A DNA stretch of 64,000 bases, from contig OX031060.1 of NCBI GenBank assembly GCA_943736015.1, positions 11,855,501-11,919,500 on the forward strand, read 5' to 3'. Within the stretch, counting starts at the first letter, position 1. Each line of letters opens with the position of its first letter. The notes under the pieces were generated by a model. That model made no database searches and had not been told where the DNA came from. It worked only from the letters and a program-made list of their open reading frames with translations. This stretch comes from Tridacna crocea (lineage: Eukaryota > Mollusca > Bivalvia > Cardiida > Cardiidae). This document shows, one piece after another, positions 11,080-22,902 of this stretch. The position numbers were made by a program, and so were the translations under genes.

Positions 11080-11690
11080 ATGTCTTTGATGCTTTTTGTC
11101 CTTTCCTGTCCTGTCTGCTCTTTACTTTGAGCTCTATTCAAAAGCACCAACAGTTCTCCTCGGTATTTCAAGGTTGTATTGCTAACAAATTCATATCACA
11201 TAAAGGCAATCAATACCATATAAAAACTAGAACGTTAACAAACGACATGTCCAAAGTGTCTAAAGCCCCTCCCGAGGGGATTACAGCTCAGATATAGATC
11301 TGGAATTAAATTGCTCGTGAACAGTTGGTAGCATACGCTCTATCTGATTTATAGCACTCGCCGTGTGACACCATTGGCCTACTTACATCGTGTTACTCAC
11401 GTGACCAAAATGGCGTTGAATGTTATATAATGCTTACATTTAAACTGCATTTTTGGGAAATGTAGATTAAAATCATACCGCAGAGAATGTGCAATCAGAT
11501 CATTGACCTGCTTCGTCCGATAATTCGTGAGGTATCCCAGTGGAAACAAGTCTTGAAACAGTGATATTGGAGTCTCATTTTACAGGCTGAATCAATTTTA
11601 CATAAGTGATGCCCAAAGTGTGAAGAAGAGATGAGTTATAGCACCAAAGATGACAATTTCCGAATTTTCCGAAACCCATTGAAATTGTCT
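11080..11690. other. No recognisable feature
   Basis: No coding signal and no recognised repeat. Contains 'cactcgccgtgtgacaccat' and other unique sequence. Confidence 0.4.
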
Positions 11691-11719
11691 CTACATCTCA
11701 ATGCTAACTGTCTCAGGCT

Positions 11720-11885
11720 TTTTAAAATATTGTCGGAAAAGGAGAAAATGCTGGTTACCAGCATTTTCACCTTTCACTACAATGTCTTATATTCTTTCCT
11801 AAACAATCTAGACTTTTCGAGATAAATTCAACATCGTCTGCATATTCTCCCAGATTTGGATAAGTCTAAGATTTTGTCGCTTGCT
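11720..11885 (+). repeat. Family A remnant
   Basis: The palindrome gctggttaccagc is flanked by 'ggaaaaggagaaaa' and a mutated arm 'ttttcacctttcac'. The right sub-terminal block is eroded. Confidence 0.55.
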
Positions 11886-11929
11886 GATGAGTCAAAATAA
11901 AAATAAAAACGCAAGACTGCTAAAGATAG

Positions 11930-12105
11930 ACAATCAAAGCGCTGAAAACGCTGAAGCGGTATTTGTCAAGGAAACTATTGTGCGGAATTAATAACTTGAA
12001 GAAGAGAAATAGTATCTAAATATTGGTCTTCAAAATTCAAAATTGAACTCATAGTGGTATTGTCTTCGACAAATCCCACAAAAACCATTAGACTTCGATC
12101 AACCC
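11930..12105 (+). mobile_element. Family H internal-deletion copy
   Basis: Matches both flanks of the 1513-2280 element ('gaaaacgctgaagcggtatttg' type left, 'tagtggtattgtcttcgac' right) with the middle missing. This is the usual way a MITE arises from a longer parent. Confidence 0.5.
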
Positions 12106-12461
12106 AAGAAACAAATGCTGACGACGTTGAAGACTTCCCCTCGAAATATGAAATTTAAGATTAACTATGATATATACATGTTAAAACAATGGCAAATGAG
12201 ACAGAGCCCAATAAAAGCAAAATAACCTGTAACTATGTTGTGCTAAGTACTGTTTTAATTCTTTGTCTCTCAAAGGCAACAAAGGAAAGGGGTCGAGAAG
12301 GCCAATCTTTGGCCATGTCTCAATTGCATAACGTTTCGTGTTGGCCATCACTGCCCTAGAACGATGAGGTCTAGCGCCTGTCGGGTACGTTCCTTTAGAA
12401 AAGTGGATGGTTCTCGAAGCAAGGCACAAGTCACGTGGACGGCGTATATATAGTGTGTATA

Positions 12462-12730
12462 TATGGCTTGCATCACGCGAAAAGGGACATTCGAACATTT
12501 GCGTAAACTGTCGTCTTGAGTCAGGCTGCGCAGTTGGCGCAGGCTAATCCTAAACGACACTTTCTGGGTTGTTTTTTTGTAATTGTCTGTTTTGCGTAAG
12601 CGTACTGGAGAATAAAATCTAATGTAGTCGTAAAGTGCCGTCTCGGATTAGCCTGCGCGGTCTGCGCAGGCTGATCCGAGACGACACTTTATGCAAAAGT
12701 CCGAATGCCTCTTTTCGTGTGTTGCAAGCC
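12462..12730 (+). mobile_element. Family C MITE
   Basis: Both ends (ggcttgcatcacgcg ... cgtgtgttgcaagcc) and both hairpins. The first hairpin is diverged (gtcaggctgcgcagttggcg). Confidence 0.75.
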
Positions 12731-12734
12731 TAGT

Positions 12735-13589
12735 AGTGTTTATATGCCAGCACGTCATGTATTTTCATCTAGTCCATAATTATCGTCTGCATGTGATATA
12801 CAACCGAAGACCACTACGGAACTTTTGCCAACAGAAATCCTGTTTGGAAGCTGTCTTTCCGGTGGGCAAGCCTTTCTTCCAGAAATCCGAATAATGAAAA
12901 AAGATTTTTACTCGATCCATAAAGTCTCCTTTATGTCCTTAAATTCCAACATAACTGACAACAATAAAATTGTAGGTCATAACGGCAACTCAGAAGCGAT
13001 TACGAAAGATACCTGGAGAAAGACGTCATAAAGGTAGCCATTTTGGCTTTTGAAGGAGAGAAAGAAAGTTTGCCCTTGTAATAGCCGGACCAAAGCCAAG
13101 CCTTCTCTTTGTGACATTACACGTTACATACTTGACCTTCTCATATCCATGAAATAAATGGGTTGACGACGTTTTCTCCCGAAATCATTAATAAATATTT
13201 ATTTTCGGGAAAATTAATACTAGGTAGCACTAAAGACATCTTCATGAAGCGAGTCCGCCCACTTTTGCAATTCGGGCCCTCCTATCAGTGATAGGCTACT
13301 CATGCTGTAATGGCTGATTCATGGCCACCCGAATAATGTATTGTATATGTAGACTGATTTCAAAAGCAATGGGTGCGTATTTCTCTTGCAAATACCCTCA
13401 TGAGCAACTATTTCAAATTTGTATTGAAGTTTATCGTTTCGACTGCTTCTAAACGAAAGTTTTAGACGTTCAAGGTAATTGTATCGACAACTTCTATACG
13501 AACGTTTTAGGCGATTTGTTTTGCTGTGTCATAAACGAAATTTCAGAGGATATCTAACGTCTTGTTAAGGTATAAATATGACCGAAACA
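12735..13589. other. No recognisable feature
   Basis: Unique AT-rich sequence. Short frames at 12691-13031 are not convincing. A 'taataaatatttattttcggg' hairpin near 13190 is weak. Confidence 0.4.
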
Positions 13590-14090
13590 AAGATATAGAG
13601 AATATTTTTTTCTCGGATAAAGATTGCAATCTATTTCATCGAGTGAACATCGTCGGTAATATTATAAGCAAAAAGAAAAATATATATTCTATTCATTTCA
13701 TTTTTTTAACCCTTTCCGAAAGTAACTTTATCAAAATCCATGTCAGTTCTTTTCACTTATTACCTGCAGCGTACCCAATCCGCATAGCAATGCATTACAA
13801 TATTACGTCAAGCGCAAGAAATGTTAGGTACATTGCGTAATATTCCCTCTGGTTGTGAGTCACCCGTATTTACCTAAGTAACTAAAAAATAAAAAAAAAC
13901 GGTATTTTCACTGGTTGTAACCATGAAATATCGAAAAACATTTCACCGATATTTCTCGATGACCTACCGAAAAGCATGAAATAAAATATTGCATGCTCGT
14001 GTGTGTAAACTAAATCTTGTTTACAACTCTTCGTAAAATTTCCCATTTCTTGCATAACGCAGAACAACGGTTAAACTCTCGGTGGTATTC
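13590..14090 (+). mobile_element. Family G element, partly deleted
   Basis: Shares 'gcaatgcattacaatattac' and 'gcgcaagaaatgttaggta' with the 9058 copy, but most of the right palindrome arm is missing. Confidence 0.55.
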
Positions 14091-14319
14091 GATCGACATT
14101 TATGCTTATTTTTGTTAGAAATCCCTCATCTCATAGATAAATGCTGATAAGGAGCTGTGCACAGGGTCGCGTTCAGTGAAGTCGCACTCGTGATTGACGT
14201 AGGTTAGAATTACTTTAGACAGGTCACCGGAAAGAAATTCTGTACATCAGGTTTTTGTATTCTTGCTAAATCTATAAGAGATGCTTTTTTTTTTTTCCTG
14301 TTTTGCCTCTTACATGAGT

Positions 14320-14604
14320 ATGGTTTTCATTTCGTTGGTTGTATTGGTTGTATTGGGGTTTAACGCCACTTTAACAGCTAAGGTCATATCATGGCGGTCG
14401 GTGACGCTTATGTGTTTCCTGGCTTTCTCACACCGGTACTTACACAACTTTCTTTCCAAAGCCACCGACTACTTTTCTCACATGCTTCAGCAGAGGTGAG
14501 AGGCGAAAATACGCCGGGAAGAAAGTTCGCCTCAACCGAGTATCGAACTCACAACCACCAAGTCATGACTCCAACACGCTAACCACTGAACCACCCGGGC
14601 AGGC
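14320..14604 (-). mobile_element. tRNA-derived SINE
   Basis: Read on the minus strand, the head (from ~14604) is tRNA-like: an A box in 'tggttcagtggttagcg' and a B box 'gagttcgatac', preceded by 'gcccgggtggt'. The body ends near 14358 with a conserved-looking 'agtggcgttaaaccc' block and then a 'caatacaaccaa' repeat as tail. The block resembles the core of widespread mollusc SINEs (from memory; not verified). Confidence 0.65.
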
Positions 14605-14940
14605 CTTTCATTTCGTTTTCTTAAACAGCAAGCCTTTCCAACCAGTTATACAATTATTAATTTAATACGCACAGAATGCGTATTACTTTAGTACTTCATT
14701 TGTGTCAGTGCTTAGATAAAATAATCGACGGGTATAATCATTCCATAAATAATTGGAGCATGTAGGCTACAGGAAACGACTGATTGAGATAGGGTGTATG
14801 AGGATCATTTGTCACAAAATTCTGACGTTGATCATAGTGATATCAACAGTTTTGAGAAAAGATGCAAATTCACTGTACAACAGACCTTATATAGACTATT
14901 TTGTCGAAACACTTAAAATATTTGACAGGACATCGTTACT

Positions 14941-15148
14941 TTGGGCTTGTATTCACCAACCATTATTACAAATGTTCTTACCTCTTGGTCTTATTCTCTA
15001 GAATTTTTTAAATTTGAAACTAACACAACTTCTGATTCGCTAAACCATTTAGTATAGCCAATCAGGGGTTGATAGAGTTTCAAATTTAGAACATATGTGA
15101 GAATAAGACCTGAAATGTTCTTAAGAATAGTTGGAGAATACGTATCCT
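14941..15148 (+). mobile_element. Family E MITE
   Basis: Ends 'gtattcaccaaccatt' and 'aatagttggagaatac', with a palindrome around 'ctaaaccatttagtatagcc'. Confidence 0.65.
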
Positions 15149-15149
15149 G

Positions 15150-15917
15150 AATAAAAGAATTTTCCTCGGACAGTATTTTACAGTTTCTATTTAGAAATAT
15201 GTCTATTTTTGTTTAACCGATGAATTTACTAATGTGAATTGACTTTCACTTATATGAAAAACATTTTAGGTGTTATTCTAGTAACACGATAAAGCTACAC
15301 GTCATATTGAAGACTGAAACGTAAATTCCAGCCCCACATATAATCAAAACGTGATACCGACTAACAAATTTATGAACTCGGCTTACACTGAGAGACTAAG
15401 GTAGGAGTCGACGACGTGATATGTCAAGTTGCCGGAGTGATACTAGTGTGATTTTAATTTTGTATTACGGTCTACAGGCTATATACTCGTATAAGATCGT
15501 ATACAATAATTATACATATTAAAATCCGTAGCTCTTCCGTAAATATGATCCTTCCGTACAAATGAAAAGAATATTTTAGCCGATAGAAAAAAAGTCCAAA
15601 TTGTTGCAATAGTAGGAGCCTTATATTACTTAACCAGATGTTTCACAAATTATTAACCAGTGTAGATCCAAAATCATACGGCACGTTCTATCCAGTGTGG
15701 TTTTTGATCCTGGAATACGGAGAAAGTTATCATCAGCTTTGTGACGATACATGTCTTGAAATAAAATTTTCAGTTGTAGATATAACATTACAAGGAGAAA
15801 TTTTGATAGAATTGACCTACGTATATCTAGCTTTATGAAATGAAATATAAATGTACACGCATATATTTCATTCATAAATCATATATTGACACGACAATCT
15901 GGAGATTTATTGAAGAT
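15150..15917. other. No recognisable feature
   Basis: Unique AT-rich sequence. Open frames at 15630-15875 on both strands are short, mutually overlapping and match nothing known. Confidence 0.4.
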
Positions 15918-16135
15918 TATGGGTTGCAACACTTGAAAAGGGATATTTGGACATAGTTTGCGTAAAGTGTCGTCTCGGATTAGCCTGCGCAGTCTATACG
16001 ACTCCATTAGATTTTGTGCTACCGTAGACTTGTGCAAAACAGAAAATTATATGAAAACGCAAAGTGCGCAAGCTAATCCGAAACTACAATTTACGCAAAT
16101 TTCCGAATGTCCCTTTTCGCGTGTTGTAGGCCATA
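15918..16135 (+). mobile_element. Family C MITE, deleted hairpins
   Basis: Ends 'gggttgcaacacttg' and 'cgcgtgttgtaggcc' are present. Each internal hairpin retains only one arm. Confidence 0.65.
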
Positions 16136-16486
16136 TCATGGCTTCTGTCGGTGCCAAATGTATAAACTCGATCCCTTTCGAGGGATGAAAGTGAGATCGA
16201 GCAGATTTTTATTGTATAGGCTTGATTAAAACAGCGGACGGCATAGAACCAAGGTTGCATGGTTACACGAAACGAGGACAGTCATGCAACTCATGAATAA
16301 AGTATATTTATCGTTTACCTGTGAATTACTGCATGGTATTTCAGTGATAAACATCACCAGTGATTATAATTATAGTACAAGAAAATATTGATGCTGAACA
16401 TCAATGGCGCCGCAAACCACTTATTTCTGTAACAGGTCACAATGCATTGGGTCGCGTTAAACCGTTTATGAAAATCACGTGATCGT

Positions 16487-16714
16487 TCAACTCATTATCA
16501 AACGACAAAATTTTAGGACTGTCCAAAGCGAAAGCATTTGCAGACGACTTAATAAAGGTGACTGAAAATTTGAAATTTGTCTTATGAAGGGTAGAAAACA
16601 TTGTGGGAAAAGGAGAAAATGCTGGTTACCAGCATTTTCTCCTTTTTCCATAATGTTTTCTAAAGGCTCCCTTCTCAGAGGCGTCAAAAGTAGGGATTGT
16701 GTGGTAATTGGTTA
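16487..16714 (+). mobile_element. Family A MITE inside the inverted repeat
   Basis: The orthologous copy is at 41839-42066, so this MITE entered before the 1.2-kb repeat multiplied. The left TTAA has mutated to 'caac'; the right end is 'attggttaa'. Confidence 0.75.
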
Positions 16715-17023
16715 ACAGCTCAGTAGGAATCAAATATTTATCACCTGACTCATTTTGTCACGTTTAACATCCAGTATAGTATATATGTGGAGAAAATCGT
16801 CGCCCTTGTAAGATTTTGTCTACACAAACGGACATTTGTCGGCAATGAATGAACAGTCACGCGAGTTTTTAGGTTTGTTGAACAATAGGGTCCAAATATT
16901 TCGTCATGTATCACAAATGGCTATATTTTCTTTCCAATTATAACTATCAAACTGTTTGTGAAATAAAGAGTATACTTTTTAATGTCATACATACACAGTA
17001 TTGCCCAAACAAAACTTAGGTTC

Positions 17024-17075
17024 GGTAAGGTTAGGTAAGGTTCGGTAAGGTTTGGTAAGGTTCTGTGTTTAGGGG
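17024..17075 (+). repeat. 10-bp tandem repeat, ggtaaggttn
   Basis: Four 'ggtaaggtt' units here, against two in the inverted copy near 41505-41530. This accounts for most of the length difference between the two copies. Confidence 0.75.
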
Positions 17076-17859
17076 GACCGATCTGTCACCCGCTCAAACA
17101 TTGACCTAGTTACAGTTGGCTGGTCTTAAAAACACGATCGCGATAGGAAAACAGTATTTCTACAATCCATACAACACTAGAACAAAAATATAACGGGGGT
17201 CACAAGTACCACATAGGTTGCTCTAGGGTCAAAGAGCTTGAAAATATCTCTTAACCTTTTTCCAGGGTAAGATGTTTAAAATGGCGGCTTCGAACATTTG
17301 TGACAGATAATTTTTTATCACGTGACTTATTTTTCGAAATGAATCTTTATTATTATTTTTCCAAAGGAAAATGTTGATATGTCTACAATCAGGGTTTTTT
17401 ATCCTTCTAACGATGAAAGTACAATATAATTATTATATATAAAAAAAAAATCCCACAAATAAATAAAAAAGTTAATATGGACCCCGATCTGGTAATCAAA
17501 GTACGGTAGATATAGATGGACGTTTAAACAAAGCATGGAACCAGTTCAATATGGCTGCCTCCATAGGCACTTTACAAAACCGAATAAAAATATAGTGCCG
17601 CCGCTTCAGGCGGCGCCACAATTATCACTAGTGACGATATCCTTTTAGAATGTTAATAGGAACTACTTTTTTTCTCTATTTCGTCCGTATTGCACCATTC
17701 TTTTGAAAAATAATAGAATAAAAGAATGTGGATTAGGAATATAATAAGTAGGATAATTAATGGGTTGTGTGTTATACTAAAAGTCTGTCACTCGAATGGG
17801 TTTTGATACGGTTAAAAACTCTTTCGAATCGCATCAAAACCCACTTACAGTAGTGGACC

Positions 17860-18197
17860 CGTAATACAAAAACTATTATATTATCCTGTAAAATTTATTA
17901 TTATCAAAAATGAGTATTATTGTACTACTTTAACCTAGCCACTTTTTCCTTTTTGTCCTTCTTAGAATTATCATTTATAAATCTAAAGCCACCATATTCT
18001 CATTACAAAGGGAGATAATAATTACCTCCCTTTTCTGGACACTAACAAAAGTATCAACGCATAATTCCAAGATAAACATCAAAGGAATTTCTGTTCGGCT
18101 AAAAATGTGCACAAGTATTATATCAGTATATATCCGTATTTATCAACTACCAAGAAATTTTACGCCATGCTGCACTAGGATTATTACGAGTCTGCTA
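17860..18197 (+). mobile_element. Family F MITE
   Basis: Shares 'atgagtattattgtact' and 'agggagataataattacctccct' with the 5831 copy. Ends 'ctgctaccttaa'. The left end is eroded. Confidence 0.6.
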
Positions 18198-18254
18198 CCT
18201 TAAGTATCAGATTTTAATATTGCACGCAACCAGTTGATTATCCTTTATAATAAT

Positions 18255-18517
18255 TGGAGTGCAACACACGAAAAGGTGCATTCGGACATTTGCGTAAAGT
18301 GTCGTCTCGGATTAGCCTGCGCTGTCCGCGCAGGCTAATCCGAGACGACACTTTACGACTACACTAGATTTTCTGCTACAGTAGACTTGCGTAAAACAGA
18401 AAATCACATAAAATCGGAAAGTGTCGTTTCGGATTAGCCTGTGCGGACTGCACACACTGATCAGAGACGACACTTTACGCAAATGTCCGAATGACCCTTT
18501 TCGCGTGTTGCACTCCA
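18255..18517 (+). mobile_element. Family C MITE, complete
   Basis: Inverted ends 'gagtgcaacacacgaaaa' and 'ttttcgcgtgttgcactc', with perfect first hairpin arms (attagcctgcgc/gcgcaggctaat). Confidence 0.8.
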
Positions 18518-18777
18518 TATATCATACGACCCAATAAAGAATTGCCCAAGAAACAACCGACAAATAATATGGAATCGCCTAAGTAGAACACTGAATGCAG
18601 ACTTGAAATAAGACTGTAAGAAAGGGTTCGTTAATACGAATCTAGGATTTTCACCCACTCTTTGCTGACGTATTTGATACCGGTATAATTACAGACTAAA
18701 ACTCTTGTCTTACAAACCGAGGTACCCATTGCGATAAGTTATCCGAGAAAATTGAGATCCATAAATAAAGTTACAAT

Positions 18778-19003
18778 TAACCCTATACCTCATAATGACG
18801 ACTTTTAACGCCCCTGAGGATTAAGCCTTTTGAAAACATTGCGGGAAAAGGAGAAAATGCTGGTAACCAGCATTTTCTCCTTTTCCCACAAAGTTTTCTA
18901 CCCTATCAAAGCAAATTTGCACCATTTATTCCATTTTAAAATTGTCGTCTGCAAAAGCTTTCAATTTGGATTGGTCTTAAATTTTGCTGTGTGGTAACAA
19001 GTG
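18778..19003 (+). mobile_element. Family A MITE
   Basis: Left TTAACCCTATACCTCA. Core palindrome gctggtaaccagc. The right end reads 'gtgtggtaacaag', with the terminal TTAA lost. Confidence 0.7.
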
Positions 19004-19103
19004 AAAGATTCTCTGCACACGTCCGAGATGAGCTTACAGTAAAAAAAAATATCGTAATTAGAACTGTTCACCGTTTGTTGACAGGAAAATGTAGCATGTG
19101 TTT

Positions 19104-19310
19104 TAACCTCTAGGATTCAAAGCGCGATGCACTGACCCTTTGGCGGCTAGTGTAGGTCAAGATCAAACTGCACAGAACGTGCAGTCTGATCTTAGACCTA
19201 CACTGTCCGATACGGAGATATTTTTCTCAAAAAAAAAGTTTTAAGTAACATTATTCGGGTTTTTACTCTCGGTTTAAAAGTTTCACCTAAATGTTTAGCA
19301 GGGTAAGGGT
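19104..19310 (+). mobile_element. Family D MITE
   Basis: Starts TTAACCTCTAGGATTC. Hairpin 'gtgtaggtcaagatc' against 'gatcttagacctacac'. Right end 'gcagggtaagggtt'. Confidence 0.65.
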
Positions 19311-20038
19311 TCACTTTGGTCTTTCTGCATTTCGTCTGACAGTTCTAGGTATCTATCTAGCGATTAGCTGCGGGAAGGGGGATTTCAGTCAATAACGTAC
19401 TCTACTATTACAGATTCTCTGCACACATCCGAGATAATCTAACGGCCGTACATTAAGAACTACTTTCCGTGCCTTGACAGTCTATTATTGCGCATTCCTG
19501 ATGGGTTTACAATACATTCTGTTTAAATGATGTTTACTCTGCTTTAAGAAATAATTCAGTCATATCTTGGCGGCAGTCCACCTATTTACGTGTGTCAAAT
19601 GTTTCTTCAGTGTCAGAATTACATTGTAATGTGCACTTGCTTCCCCCTAAATAAGACTTCCAAGAAAATAAAATGAAAATTTGGGTGAATGAAAATTGGA
19701 CCGGTCTTGCACGGTTGATCCTGTTATAGATCATTATAATTCGGCGGAATGGAGGTAAAAGACACTGATTGCGTAATGGACCTAGAACGTTCCTCCTGTA
19801 TTACATTAATCCATTAAGTCGAGCAGACAATTTGTATTTTTTGTCTGGCAGGAGAATATTTTCAAAGACAATACGGCAAAATGAGACAATGTTTATATGA
19901 AGCATTTTTTCCCGTTTTTGCCACGATGTTTTCACATGTCTTCCTTGCTGATTCAATTTTATTCAATTCAATTATTCAATTTTATCAACCATATTTTACA
20001 TGGCTACTTTCGCACCTAATACAAATTTATATGAATAT
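19311..20038. other. No recognisable feature
   Basis: AT-rich, no gene recognised. A possible family A fragment near 19880-19935 ('cccgtttttgccacgatgttttc') is too short to call. Confidence 0.4.
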
Positions 20039-20293
20039 GACCCGTCACACGAAAAGGGACAAAGTGGAAATTCCCCCGTCATCAATTAGATGAAAACAGA
20101 TCAGAGATAGTGCAGGTCAATTCAACTTGATAGTTAAAAATGATTGTATAGTAAGGTAGAATGGCTACTTTCCATACAGAAAATATCATAAAAGCGATAA
20201 GTGTCGACTCTGGTCAGCCTGCGCGATTCGCGCAGTCTGACCAGAGTCGACACTTATCGCAATTCGCAAATGGTCCCTTTTTGTGTAACGGGT
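20039..20293 (+). mobile_element. MITE with gacccgt ends
   Basis: Ends 'gacccgtcacacgaaaaggg' and 'cccttttgtgtaacgggtc' (approximate) form an inverted pair. The centre is a strong hairpin, 'gtgtcgactctggtcagcctg' type, with gcgcgattcgcgc at its tip. It is distantly related in design to family C. Only one copy is seen here. Confidence 0.7.
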
Positions 20294-20905
20294 CACAATT
20301 CTTTCCATTATGACACTATTTCAGACTCATCCATATTGAAACATTTGCAGACAACTGTTTAAAGGTGGGTATTTAGAATTTTCACATGACACCAAACTAA
20401 AAAATATATATATCATCGAAATTTATATGAAAAAACAATACAAATCATAAATGATTAAGAATCATAAAATTACAAAAAAAAAAAAAAATTAGGGTGGTAT
20501 TCCCTTAAAAGGCTACGTAGCCACTTAAGCTATTTTTAGATTTCGCGCCAAAAATCAATAAAGCATTGTGGGAATGTCAAGTGACTGGCATGTGACTAAT
20601 AACCCTTAAATTCCATTACAAAACAAACATGTAATAATTATTTTCCATAATGTCTTCTTTGGACCCTATGTTTGAAACTTAATCTGTGTATTCCTGTATG
20701 TAGATGAGTGAATTGATCATCTAAAAATAGAACCTGTCTCCCGTCCGTGTCGACCTGGGCTGTAGTAAATCTCTAATTTCTCGTGTTGTCAGACAGTGTT
20801 CGACTACTGGCGTTTTATGAATGAAAATTAAAAGGCTTTGGTAGTATAAGGATGATTTTTTTGCACTTTTGTACAATTTTCGTCCCAAAATCTGAAGGGC
20901 CACCT

Positions 20906-21144
20906 TTAAGCCATTACCTTACAATCCCTAATTATGTCGACCCTGAAAAAGACGCCTCTAGAAAACACTGTGGGAAAAAGGAGAAAATGCTGGTAGCCAG
21001 CATTTTCTCCTTTTTCTTCTTTTCCCACAATGTTTTCTTCCCTTCACAAAACAATCTTCAAATTGTCAGTCACTTTTATTTTGTCGTCTGCAAATGCTTT
21101 CGATTTGAACAAACCTAAAATTTTGTCGTTCGGTAATGAGTTAA
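20906..21144 (+). mobile_element. Family A MITE
   Basis: The right half is intact to TTAA at 21141-21144. The core has an extra 'ttctt' insertion in the right arm. Left end 'taagccattaccttac'. Confidence 0.75.
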
Positions 21145-21420
21145 ATGTCGCTGAAATGCTTGAGTTTACCTTTTTAGCTCATAACCACAAGACACATAAA
21201 ATCAGATCTGTCAAATTCAAAGCATTTGCAGACGACAAATTGGATCTGGTTGAGACAATGGGATTTTAGTGTGAAGGGGGAGAAAATATTGTGGGAAATG
21301 GGGAAAATGGTGGTTTACAGTCACGGTGGGATTTTAGTGTGGAGGGGGGAGAAAATATTGTAGGAAAGGGGGAAAATGTTGTTTGCCAGCATTTTCTCCT
21401 TTTCGCACATTTTTATAAGC
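21145..21420 (+). repeat. Degenerate family A element with internal duplication
   Basis: The block 'gggattttagtgt' to 'gaaaatattgt' occurs twice in tandem (about 21259 and 21330). Then comes 'gccagcattttctccttttc'. Confidence 0.5.
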
Positions 21421-21496
21421 ATATTACCTTTGGGTCTTGAAATCTGGGGATTGTTTGGTGGGATTGGAAAGGTGGAAAATCTTGTAGAAAAAAAGT

Positions 21497-21697
21497 GGGC
21501 TTCGTATTCACCAACCATTCTTATAAAAGTTCTTTGTCTTATTCTTCAGGATTTTCTGACTGCGAAAGTACCAGAACTTCTGATTGGCTAAACCATTTGG
21601 TTTAGCCAATCAGAAGATCTGTTATTTTCAAATTGACAAAATTGTGGAGAATAAGACTAAGGATGTTCTTAAGAATGATCAGTGAAGACGGACGGTA
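21497..21697 (+). mobile_element. Family E MITE
   Basis: Ends 'cttcgtattcaccaacc' and 'gatcagtgaagacgg'. Palindrome 'tctgattggctaaacca' against 'tggtttagccaatcaga' is perfect over 17 bp. Confidence 0.7.
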
Positions 21698-21750
21698 CCA
21701 AGGTTTCATATCTCTCTTTCTCTCTCTTTGTCCTCCCACGAAAATTTTTT

Positions 21751-22205
21751 AACTCTTATCCTGCTAAGCCTTAACTAAAATGAAATGTTCAATCGACAGT
21801 AACATCCAGTTAAACTCATTCTTTCTCAGGCAAATGAGTTGTTCGGTGGCACACAGATATATAATTTGAAATGGCATTTTAAAATACATTGGGCGAGGCC
21901 ATCGATCGTTGAGATACTTATTTTTTATTGAAAATAGCTTCCCTCGCTCACAGCCTTTTATTGGCAGTGATACAAATTTGCCTACTTGGCTTTTTCGTTC
22001 CAAAACCAATTCGTTCCATCGCTTGTTCGTCCTGTGCTTGCGCGCTACTCTCCTATATATTCTTATGTGAAAGGTATGTTTTGGGGAATAAAATCTCCTT
22101 ATCGGACAGTGTAGATCCAAGATCAGACTGCACGTTCTGTGCAGTCTGATCTTGATCTACACTGCCCGCAAAAGGTCAGCAGTTCGCGATAAGCAGCCAA
22201 AGGGT
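21751..22205 (-). mobile_element. Family D MITE split by family H sequence
   Basis: The outer parts are family D: 'ttaactcttatcctgctaag' at left, the hairpin and 'gcagccaaagggtta' at right. The middle (about 21800-22075) is family H sequence in inverse orientation. The frame at 21764-22120 (-) runs across both and is a product of the nesting. Confidence 0.55.
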
Positions 22206-22339
22206 TAGAAAAAAAACCTTCTCGGGGTGTCATTACATTAGGAGACTGGCGAAAGGTTAAATAGATAACAGTTATCAGTTCCATTTTGCCCATGTCTAAG
22301 GTATCAGAGCAGATGAAAGTTATCTCGGTTTTCTAATGC

Positions 22340-22500
22340 ATTTTATCCTTTACCACACGGTCTAACGTTTTAACAACTCTGAAGAAAGGACTTTGAAAAC
22401 TTTGTGGGAAAAGGAGAAAATACTGGTAATCAGCATTAATTTTCCCCCCGCAATGTTCTACCCTGTCATAGCATATCAGTTCAGCTGTATTACATTTGGA
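22340..22500 (+). repeat. Family A remnant
   Basis: 'ctttgtgggaaaaggag' is followed by a corrupted palindrome, 'atactggtaatcagcatta'. Confidence 0.5.
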
Positions 22501-22673
22501 TTTGTCATTAAAAGATACTTACAATTTGGAGGAGTCGAAAATTAGACTTTTGGTTAAAGGTTTAATGATTTCCGCTTCTATACAGCTCAACGGTTTAATA
22601 GTTTACATAAAAGTATATAGTAATTCAGGTACCACAGGGTCGAAACCTGGCCCTATCAAACTGTCTTCGGTCG

Positions 22674-22902
22674 TTAAGTCATTACCATACGACAATATTT
22701 TAGGTTTGTCCAAATCGAAAGCATTAGCAGACGACAAAATAAAAGTGACTGAAAATTTGAAATTTGTTTTGTGAAGGGTAGAAAACATTGTGGGAAAAGG
22801 AGAAAATGCTGGTTACCAGCATTTTCTCCTTTTCCCACAATGTTTTCTAAAAGCTTCTTTCTCAGTGTCGGCAAAAGTAGGGATTGTGTGGTAATGGGTT
22901 AA
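22674..22902 (+). mobile_element. Family A TTAA MITE, complete
   Basis: 229 bp, TTAAGTCATTACCATACGAC to GGTAATGGGTTAA, with a fully paired core. Confidence 0.85.

Larger units (their letters stand above)
16377..17622 (+). repeat. 1.25-kb inverted repeat, copy 1
   Basis: Closely matches 40951-42177 in inverted orientation. It runs from 'acaagaaaatattgatgctg' to 'ttcaggcggcgccacaat'. Both ends carry a small hairpin beside GGCGCC: attgatg/catcaat at one end and gccgcc/ggcggc at the other. This suggests a complete mobile element with structured ends. It contains a family A MITE present in both copies and no long ORF. The class is not recognised. Confidence 0.8.

Noticed and set aside
17024-17075. 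Interstitial telomere-like repeat (ggttaggtaagg)
   Set aside because: The unit is 10 bp and variable, not TTAGGG or TTAGG, and there are only four units.
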